Positions 5,209-7,285 of a DNA stretch of 7,285 nucleotides are shown here, piece by piece. The stretch's first letter is position 1, and each line of letters begins with the position of its first letter. Source of the DNA: Nitrospirota bacterium (lineage in GTDB: Bacteria > Nitrospinota > Nitrospinia > Nitrospinales > Nitrospinaceae); assembly GCA_003229345.1 (NCBI GenBank), contig QIDN01000362.1, forward strand, positions 1-7,285, in the 5' to 3' direction. The notes beneath the pieces were generated by a model, which was given only the letters and a program-made list of their open reading frames with translations, made no database searches and was not told the DNA's origin. A program made the position numbers and the translations under genes.

Positions 5209-7272
5209 TTAAAATTTTAAAACCAACTTACCAAAAACCGAACGTTCTACCAGATTGCGGTCGTTGGTCTGAAGACGGTCGTTACCCCATTCCTGACGCT
5301 GGTTATCCAGCAGGTTCTTGCCAACGATACTGACTTCGACATTCTTGGTGGGACGCCATCCGAGCCGGAGGTCCAGCCGGAAATAGCTCTGCACCTGTTG
5401 GCTCTTGAGGGCGTCTACGTAATACAACATTTGATCAAATTCCCAGTTCGACGGCAGGTCCATGTGAGACCGGAGACTCCATTGAAATTCCGGATCGACG
5501 TCCTCCAAATCCATGACGCTGATATCGGTGCTGGCGGGGTCCATTTTCAAATCCATTTCGAACCAGGCGAAACTGCTATTCAACCGCCACCAGTCCGCCA
5601 CATCCCAAGTGGCGGCCAATTCCACGCCATAGGTTTCGCCGGACAACCTGTTTCGGGTGACGATTGGTAGTTCGAAATGCCCCGGTGCGGGAATGGGATT
5701 AAAAACGGGCGTTTCAAATTCAAAACTTTGCAGGTCATCGTAAAAATTAGCGAACGCGGCCACATCGAAAAACAAACGCTCATGCGGCCGTACCCGGTAC
5801 CCCAGCTCCACCGCAAGCAAATCTTCTGATTCAAAATCCAACTGTCCCTGAATCACCGCCACTGCCGGTGTCGGACCGGGTAAGGTGACCGCCGACGCGT
5901 TGAATCGGCCTGCATCCTCGGACCGGTTCGGGGTGCGCACCGCACGGGAAACTGCCGCCCATACGGTATGCTTGTCGTTCGGCGTCCACGCCAGGCGTGC
6001 GTTGGGTTGAAACTCGAATCCGGTAAAGTTGTTGATGGAGAACTTGGACCCGATCGTAAAATAAAGCTCGTTCTCGATGAGAGCAATCTTGTCCTGGATA
6101 AAAGCGTTGGAGATATAATTGAGGTTGCTGTCCGGGAAGTAACTGATACCAATACTATTCTCAAATGAATCCTGAATAAAACGGTGCCCCAATCCCCACA
6201 AGATTTCGTGCCGATCTCCTAATTGGAAATGGTGCTGGAAATCAAGATCATAAGTATCCACCAGAAGCTCTCTCAGGAGCAGGCTGTCCCGGTGGTCGTG
6301 ATTGTAAAAAAATTGGAGGGCCATATCCGAGGTTTCTGAAAAGCGGTGCTTCCAGCGGGCGATGAAATTGCCGCCGCGAATTTGGGCCTCCCCTGTAACA
6401 TCAGACGTCGTTATAGGAGCCAGGGAAATTACGGCATTGGATGTTTTAGTTGCATATTCTCCTGCAAACACATCCCCCTGGAAAGTGAAGGAGTTCGATT
6501 CAGAAGCGTCCCAGTCCAACCGCATGCCGCCGCGTCCCGATTCAAATTCATCCGGGGCCGGGTTCCCTTGCAAATCGTCCAGGTTGTCGCGATTATAATA
6601 TTTTCCGTAGACCCGGATCGCCGCATTTTCCCCGATTTTTTCTCCGTACCGAATCGAGCCGATGAAGCGGTCCAGATTGCCTCCACCGGCGCTGATTTGT
6701 CCGCCCAGAGTTTTCTGCGCTTTTTTGGTGATGATGTTGATGACGCCGTTGACCGCATTGGCGCCCCACAAAGTACCGCCCGGTCCACGGATCACTTCAA
6801 TGCGTTCGACATCTTCCAAAACCAGATCCTGTTCATCCCAGAACACGCCTGAAAACACATGGGTATAGACCGAGCGGCCGTCGATCATCACTAGCAGCTT
6901 GGTGGCAAAACGGGAGTTGAAACCGCGCGCGGAAATGGCCCAGGTGCTGGAATCAATCTGAGCCACATGCACACCGGGCACCATGCGCAGGGCTTCGGGG
7001 ATGGTGTTGACGCCGGAGCGGCGCAAATCTTCCTGGGTTATGACGAATATTGCGGAGGCGGCTTTGGATAAATTTTCTCCACTCTTGGAGACCGATGTCA
7101 CCTGAATATCCATCAACTCTTCAAGAGTCAATCGGGTCAGGTCGGCAGGAACACCCGGCGGTTTTTCCGCATAAGAAAGAGCGGGGGCTAACACCCCGAG
7201 CAGAATCGCACTGAAAACTCCCAAAAAGGACAGTTGAGACTCTCGCTTTTTAATCCACTTCAAAAAGTTCAT
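5209..7272 (-). CDS. TonB-dependent outer-membrane receptor
   Basis: The 687-residue product has a signal peptide with a basic start (KWIKKR), a hydrophobic core and likely cleavage after A35 (LSYA). The mature N-terminus carries 'LTLEELMDIQVTSVSK' (48-63), typical of one group of TonB-dependent receptors; 'DIQVTSVSK' may act as the TonB box. The plug domain (about 68-182) shows 'SAIFVITQEDLRRSG', 'IPEALRMVPGVHV', 'ISARGFNSRF', 'VMIDGRSVY' and 'VERIEVIRGPGGTLWGANAV' then 'NGVINIITK'. The rest is an outer-membrane beta barrel of alternating polar and aromatic residues ending in 'GKLVLKF'. The terminal phenylalanine is the usual barrel-assembly signal. Family length is about 650-750, so the gene is complete. 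The ligand cannot be read from sequence. The ATG has AGGG five bases upstream, and any promoter lies to the right of the window. It is the first visible gene of a probable operon with the YfiR gene. Confidence 0.93.
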   Translation of the reverse strand: MNFLKWIKKRESQLSFLGVFSAILLGVLAPALSYAEKPPGVPADLTRLTLEELMDIQVTSVSKSGENLSKAASAIFVITQEDLRRSGVNTIPEALRMVPGVHVAQIDSSTWAISARGFNSRFATKLLVMIDGRSVYTHVFSGVFWDEQDLVLEDVERIEVIRGPGGTLWGANAVNGVINIITKKAQKTLGGQISAGGGNLDRFIGSIRYGEKIGENAAIRVYGKYYNRDNLDDLQGNPAPDEFESGRGGMRLDWDASESNSFTFQGDVFAGEYATKTSNAVISLAPITTSDVTGEAQIRGGNFIARWKHRFSETSDMALQFFYNHDHRDSLLLRELLVDTYDLDFQHHFQLGDRHEILWGLGHRFIQDSFENSIGISYFPDSNLNYISNAFIQDKIALIENELYFTIGSKFSINNFTGFEFQPNARLAWTPNDKHTVWAAVSRAVRTPNRSEDAGRFNASAVTLPGPTPAVAVIQGQLDFESEDLLAVELGYRVRPHERLFFDVAAFANFYDDLQSFEFETPVFNPIPAPGHFELPIVTRNRLSGETYGVELAATWDVADWWRLNSSFAWFEMDLKMDPASTDISVMDLEDVDPEFQWSLRSHMDLPSNWEFDQMLYYVDALKSQQVQSYFRLDLRLGWRPTKNVEVSIVGKNLLDNQRQEWGNDRLQTNDRNLVERSVFGKLVLKF

Positions 7273-7285
7273 TGATACCCTGAAA

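Noticed and set aside
5208..5221. 14-base perfect palindrome TTTAAAATTTTAAA at the receptor stop
   Set aside because: It is explained by the Lys-Phe-stop codons plus AT-rich flank and has no loop, so an operator or terminator role is unsupported.
6346..6852. Plus-strand frame of 168 codons opposite the TonB receptor
   Set aside because: The receptor plug and barrel on the minus strand explain this DNA fully; the plus-strand protein has no recognisable features.

Overview
The window suggests a Gram-negative (diderm) bacterium of moderate GC. It carries an outer-membrane TonB-dependent receptor, a YfiR-type periplasmic protein, several TPR proteins and a multidomain cyclic-nucleotide enzyme. 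This style, including the 'LTLEELMDIQVTSVSK' mature N-terminus of the receptor, fits Nitrospinota, Nitrospirota or Deltaproteobacteria-like genomes. That assignment is an impression from style, not proof.

Layout. Positions 1-157 hold two back-to-back tiny-loop hairpins (61-93) and a good sigma70-type promoter (95-123). The promoter reads into a two-gene TPR unit. The first gene is a membrane-anchored TPR protein (158-1075). The second is a small soluble TPR protein (1124-1477) that looks like a copy of the last TPR module of the first. An 11-codon mini-ORF sits between them. After an AT-rich gap (1478-1722) comes a 672-residue enzyme (1723-3741). It has four membrane segments, a coiled coil, a complete class III nucleotide cyclase, TPRs that seem to be inserted before the last strand of the cyclase, and an HD-GYP phosphodiesterase domain.

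The right half is read leftwards. A TonB-dependent receptor (7272-5209) is followed by a YfiR/DUF4154 periplasmic protein (5122-4550). After a 179-bp gap rich in potential RNA structure comes an unrecognised three-segment membrane protein (4370-3819). This last gene converges on the cyclase/HD-GYP gene. The 77-bp junction holds a long stem-loop covering one stop codon, and a near-identical 15-mer occurs at both stop codons.

Working together (inference). YfiR proteins are known from the YfiBNR system as periplasmic repressors of a membrane diguanylate cyclase, and HD-GYP domains degrade c-di-GMP. The window therefore looks like an envelope-sensing and second-messenger locus. The receptor and YfiR would report on the envelope or a ligand, and the cyclase/HD-GYP enzyme would link cAMP synthesis to cyclic dinucleotide breakdown. 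No GGDEF protein is present in the window, so the partner of YfiR is not visible. No tRNA, rRNA, CRISPR array, transposase or integrase was seen.
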